From Cololabis saira (Eukaryota > Chordata > Actinopteri > Beloniformes > Belonidae), in the NCBI RefSeq assembly GCF_033807715.1, contig NC_084599.1:31518125-31582124 (forward strand): a stretch of DNA of 64,000 nt, given 5' to 3'. The position numbers and the translations under genes are program-made. Below are positions 59,601-64,000 of this stretch, piece by piece; position 1 is the stretch's first letter, and the number at the start of each line of letters is the position of its first letter. The notes below the pieces were generated by a model. It had not been told where the DNA came from. It saw only the letters and a program-made list of their open reading frames with translations, and made no database searches.

Positions 59601-62600
59601 TGTCGTTTGCAATAAACAGGTTTTGTTCTTGACCAATGAGATAGCGAGGGATGAAGAATGTTTACATTCAGTACGTATCCGCAGCAAAGTGTTGTTGCCC
59701 TGGGCAACAGCCGGTCTCTAACAGGCTGGTCTGAATAGAAGGAAGAATACTCTGCTTGTCCACTTGTCTCTCAACGCTATTCACCAGTGTGTGTGAGAAA
59801 GTGTGTGTGAGACCCTGGGTTTGTATGCGTTTGAGCGCATGAGGCTTCCTCTTGCTGCGCGGAGAGATTATGAGCCTGGTGGAGTTGATGAAACGTAGCA
59901 GACAGACATGGCAAACATGGACCACTATTTTACTTTCTTTGGTCTCGCTGCCATCCTACGCCCTTCCCCATCCTCCCCCCGCCAGAGCTACGTCTGAATA
60001 CACGGAGGCTCGGTTTCAGTTGCTATTTTAGCCGAATGGATGGCTAAATCATCCATGAGTATAATTAATGCCAAACACCCATAACACAAAGAGGGGCGGA
60101 ATGGGGCCAAGACCACAAAAAGGAAGGGGAGATGGGCCCAGAATTTCCTGCATGAGCTTGAAATTTTGCAGGATTAAACTATGTGATTTCATCATTAAAG
60201 AGGTCACTTCTTGACTTAAGTGACCATTGAAAAATGTTATAATGAATGTAATTATAATTAAGTATAATCTTCTGAAAAAGCATCAGGCATTTTAGTTCAG
60301 AGGAGATACATTACATTTGGGTTGCCTTCCTCAAAACAGTGGAAAACAGTTAGAATTTAGATGAAAATACAAGCACATTTTAGATTATTAAATGTACATA
60401 AAATACAACAAATAATTTGAGTTTAATTATTTGCACACCTTTCTTTTATATGGCTTTTTCTTTACTTATTTTTATTTGTTTTGGACAGACGTTGTGCTTA
60501 ATATTCCACTCCTTTTTTTAACTTTGCAGAAATTAAAGAAAAAAACATGTAGTGACTTGCAGTGTTTATTAAATATACAGTTAACATTTTTTTTTGCAAA
60601 AAAAAGATTATTTTTCTCTTGCTTCTCCAATATTGTTATTATTTTTCTCCTACATTTGGGTTGCCTTCCTCAAAACAGTGGAATAGTTTAAAAAAAATAA
60701 TCAAACAATTCATAATGACAGATTCTTCTAGAGACTTTTTTATAGTAAAAAAAAAGGTCTGTAAGAAATGTCTGTGACATGCTTTGGTGACAATATGTCC
60801 AAAAGTTTCATTTCAGACTCACTACAATATGTTCTCAATAACAGACAAATTGTCAGCGTGCGGAAATAGTATGTATTATCATCATGTTTTAGTATTTACG
60901 AAAAGGCCTTACAAGCAAATGAGGGAGAAGTGCTTTTTGATTAATTAAATACTATTTGCAAGACACCGATATTCCTCAACAGCTGAGCATGATCTCAAAG
61001 GATGCCCTCTCTTAAGCACAGTGATTATGACCCACTACCTAAACTGAGACAAGCCCAGAGTGGTTATAGTCAGGCTCTATTTACACCAGCTGGATTACTT
61101 GTGTGTGTGTGTTTAAATATGCCTGCATGCCTGCATGTGTTACTCATGGCATTCAAAGACCCTTCTGCCCTTGTGTCTGTATTTGGGTTGCCATTGCCGG
61201 GACGTAGGTATGCAAACACATAAAAGTGATACGCTGTCAGTGTTTCAGTCCACTGCAGCAAAACATCCACTTCCAGTAGCTAACAAGCTCCTCAGACAAC
61301 TCACAAAAATCATCATCACAAAAGCCATCATCACCTTTGCTGACTGGTGATTAATAGATTCCCTTAAATGCTGTCGTCACTTGGAGATTTAACTTTAAAT
61401 GGTGCAGTCCAAACATGACCGACCTGGAAAAATCATAGGTAAAAGGGTTTCTGTGTGGGCCAGGATGCTTTCTGATTGACATAACCCTTTTTTATTTGGC
61501 ATCTTTCAAAGACAAAGGTTGTCTTTCATCGTGGACATATATCCTCTGGAAAAGGGACGGTGCTGTCTTCTTTATTGGAGTTGTTTGACGCAGGAAACAC
61601 GGTGGATCATGAGATTGGGCCTCTCATTATCACCTCTCTAAAGATAACAGGATAGTGAAAACGAGCCTTGGCATGAATTGAATTAGAGCTATTTTTATTT
61701 GTATTCAGTCATTCAAAGTCAGTCCAAGGTCATTAAGGACATGATCGTATGACTGATATTCTGATATTCAGAACTTAAACAGTATTATGCAGTTGCTGCA
61801 CATGTGTGCTATATGAAGGTATCTTACATGTGTGTTTAATCTACAGAATCCAACGTCTCTCTAGGGTAGGTGGATGAAGCAGTTTACTCAATAAATAAAC
61901 AGCAGGCAAAGCGCCCAAAAGCACTGATATCATTAATTAGTTTATTAATGTATTTACTTAATTTTGCCTTATTATTTTAAGTGTCTTAAGGATGAACACC
62001 ATGAACAAATGTGAAGTGCATCCTTGCTGGGATGTAAAACGGCTCTGTCATACTAAGTTCACACATTTAGTCCGCACAGTCAAGCACATTCAAAAATCAG
62101 GGCGTTTGAAGCAAAGCAAAAGTGTTTTACTTAAACTATAAAAGGGTTACGTAGCCCTGTATAAAAAACAAGTGGCTTTATCTGAGCATACTGTATTCTG
62201 TACTACATATAAGAATATAGTAACAAACTCAATACAGACTACCTATTGTAATTAAATCCAGTGGGCTTCACATGAATCTTACGGGATGATTAATGATGCA
62301 GAACAGAAGCAAAGGTTCTGTTGGACATCTGTTTCAGTTTTTTGAATTTTTATAAAAGCTTATATTTTGATTTGTGATTAATGATGCAGAACAGAAGAAA
62401 AGGTTCTGTTGGACATATGTTTCAGTTTTTTTGTGTTTTTACTCTGACCATGTGAGAAGGTTTGGTGGGAAATTTTTCGTGAAATTGCTTGCAACTCTGA
62501 AATAAGACATGGAGCCAAAGTCACACTATTTACAAGAGGTACAAGACAACAACACTGAAAACCACTGGCCTAATGTTTTGCAATATATTATTATTTTTTA

Positions 62601-63986
62601 TTTGAAAGTATATACAGCACTCGGAGCAAGGCAGGGGAATAAGGAGATACAAGTACAAATGTGAATCTTCGTGAATATAGATGTACTGTATGTATCTCCA
62701 TGAATATTAAACACAAGCCTCTGTTTTGGTGCTGCAGGTCACCATGTAAAGTAAGAAAAATGACTGTATCATAGGTGCAGATCTTTTAAAGTAATAATAA
62801 TCAAAACATTAAGGAAGTTCTTAGCTTAAAAGTCCCAGAATATGCTTTTCCTGATATTTAAAGCTTTAACAGACTGTCTAGATTTTATTTAAAAAGGTAC
62901 ACGATTGATTTAGCAGTAGGATTCTTTAGAGCTTTTGCAATTTTTTATTTTTCCTGAATGATTTTCTGTCCACATGAGCAGAATTTGCATATGATTGATC
63001 CTCTAAACCCCAAGCTCAGCCCCAAAAAAACAATCCCCCAGTTGTCTCTGTCACTGTGACACATGACTGGGAATAACATCAATATGAATAGGGGTCAGAA
63101 TTACGAAATATGGGACGTTTAAATGTAGATGTGAGGCCAAAAAATGCTTTTTTGTCCCTATATTGAAATTCTGAGCACAGTGAACAGATACAGTTGAACT
63201 GAATCAACTATGCAAGCTTTTCATTTTTGCAGATAGAACCAAACTTTCTTACCACGATACATGGTGTTGGCTAATCTGCTTGGTAAATTCCCATCCCTTC
63301 GTAAATATTTAGTTTTTATTCTGAAGTGAATAAGTAAGCGCGGTCTAACAGATATTGACCGTGTTTATGCAGATACATTCTGAATAGATGTGTTGTCTTA
63401 GCCCAGACTGCAAACTTTGTCTTTCTCTTTCGTTTCAGAGACCTTCGAGTCACTTGTTTTCTTCACATCTAACTTGACCAGCACCCTATTTGACAGCGCT
63501 TACGCCGCCCTCGCATCCGACTGTCGCCCCCTTGTGTTTCAGCTGTTCAGCGACATCAAGCGGCACCTTTCTGGAGACCCCGATACCTCTCTGGATCTCG
63601 CCGTGCGACGATTCTGCGATGATCTCTTCCCACTAGTCTACCGCCGTCTGCTCAATCCCGGGATCAGCCACATGTCAACCCAGTCCAAATCCGTTCATTC
63701 CACCAATCACGATGATTGTCTGCGGATGACGCGGCAGGATGTCGTCCCGTTCGGACCCCATCCTCGCCTCCTCGTCAGCAGCCTGTCTCGCGCACTCAGG
63801 CCTGGTCGAGCGCTGAGCCGGCTACTGCGACTGGCCGGAGACGTCGTGAATGCGACAGAGAAGATGACGTTGTCCCGAGAGTGCGGGCGGGGTTTGGTGA
63901 AGATGCAGTACTGTTCCCACTGCAGAGGACTAACACTGATACGGCCCTGCACCGGACTGTGTGTCAACATTATGAGAGGATGTCTG
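56608..63986 (+). CDS. gpc5: Glypican (GPC3/5 subfamily, GPC5-like), first three coding exons
   Basis: Glypicans are GPI-anchored heparan-sulfate proteoglycans that modulate Hedgehog, Wnt and FGF signals at the cell surface. Exons are 56608-56785, 58686-58847 and 63439-63986. All have GT-AG borders and join in phase to about 296 residues; the gene continues beyond the window. Residues 1-30 form a signal peptide (core DLFWVILLCFVALPEAG). Conserved cysteines appear in DSCHEV, GPSCCTSKMEDNY, KMQYCSHCRGL and RPCTGLCVNIMRGC. N-glycosylation sites are NLT and NAT. The KMQYC-x-HC-x-GL block and large third exon favour GPC5 over GPC3. Two extra cysteines (SDCRPL, RRFCDD) are notable. The GAG-attachment sites and GPI signal would lie further right. 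Confidence 0.9.
56812..57112 (+). repeat. Source-like copy of a 301-bp duplicated segment, intron 1
   Basis: It lies 26 bp past the exon 1 donor and is nearly identical to 60350-60650 in intron 2. It has no terminal repeats. The frames within it are AT-rich and not convincing. Confidence 0.8.
57113..58685. other. Glypican intron 1, remainder
   Basis: AT-rich intronic sequence ending in TTGTTTGTCAG at the exon 2 acceptor. No other features recognised. Confidence 0.6.
60312..60683 (+). repeat. 301-bp segment copied from intron 1, flanked by 33-bp direct repeats
   Basis: The insert 60350-60650 matches 56812-57112 with few differences. It is bordered by the same 33-bp string on both sides (60312-60344 and 60651-60683, beginning TACATTTGGGTTGCCTTCC). 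The borders look like a duplicated target made during insertion. The insert has no inverted ends, LTRs or poly-A. Confidence 0.8.
62288..62465 (+). repeat. 88-bp tandem duplication in glypican intron 2
   Basis: GATTAATGATGCAGAACAGA and about 35 following bases recur 88 bp downstream with two or three changes. This is a simple local duplication. Confidence 0.7.
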
Positions 63987-64000
63987 GTAAGTCTTTGTAT

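Larger units (their letters stand above)
58848..63438. other. Glypican intron 2
   Basis: It begins GTAAGC and ends CTCTTTCGTTTCAG. It contains the inserted 301-bp copy (60350-60650) and an 88-bp tandem duplication (62288-62465). No nested gene is recognised. Confidence 0.7.

Noticed and set aside
63707..63970. 87-codon minus-strand frame
   Set aside because: It lies opposite glypican exon 3 and is a shadow of a GC-rich coding exon.

Overview
The window is nuclear DNA from a ray-finned fish, most likely a percomorph teleost. Supporting signs are spliced vertebrate genes with GT-AG introns, an intergenic landscape full of teleost-type hAT, Harbinger-like, L1, L2, RTE and V-SINE-like repeats, long AT, GT, GA and ACT/AAT microsatellites, and a vertebrate tRNA-Arg gene. 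There are no operons, CRISPR arrays or prokaryotic signals. I did not find an undescribed biological system. What stands out is a set of mobile-element structures whose ends and target duplications can be read directly.

Layout. From 1 to about 44.6 kb I see no intact host gene. This part holds a tRNA-derived SINE (751-1090); a hAT element with a decayed BED finger (1139-2015); a short LTR retrotransposon with apparently identical LTRs, a tRNA-Lys-type primer site and only a gag-like frame (5071-6418, minus strand); a decayed ZMYM1/DUF4371-like hAT transposase (about 8.2-8.6 kb); three same-family hAT elements filled with a pyrimidine minisatellite (15.5, 18.2 and 30.8 kb); a hAT deletion derivative (24.8-26.2 kb); a nested MITE/hAT/RTE cluster (28.2-29.6 kb); several palindromic MITEs; an L1 3' fragment flanked by a 78-bp duplication (36.4-37.8 kb); and a LINE 3' end carrying a compound microsatellite (39-40.1 kb).

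44.6-50.5 kb (minus strand) is a complete nasp gene. It encodes a SHNi-TPR histone chaperone in 15 coding exons, with a predicted product of 540 residues. Its start region has two E2F-like sites, and intron 3 contains two nested LINE fragments. Just upstream lies about 730 bp of ACT/AAT trinucleotide mosaic.

54.9 kb carries a tRNA-Arg(ACG) gene with a Pol III T-run terminator. From 56.6 kb to the right edge (plus strand) are the first three coding exons of a glypican of the GPC3/GPC5 subfamily, best matching GPC5. The gene is cut off by the window end. Its introns contain a 301-bp copy-and-insert duplication.

nasp and the glypican are divergently arranged about 6.2 kb apart. They act in unrelated processes (nuclear histone supply; cell-surface heparan-sulfate signalling), and nothing suggests joint regulation.
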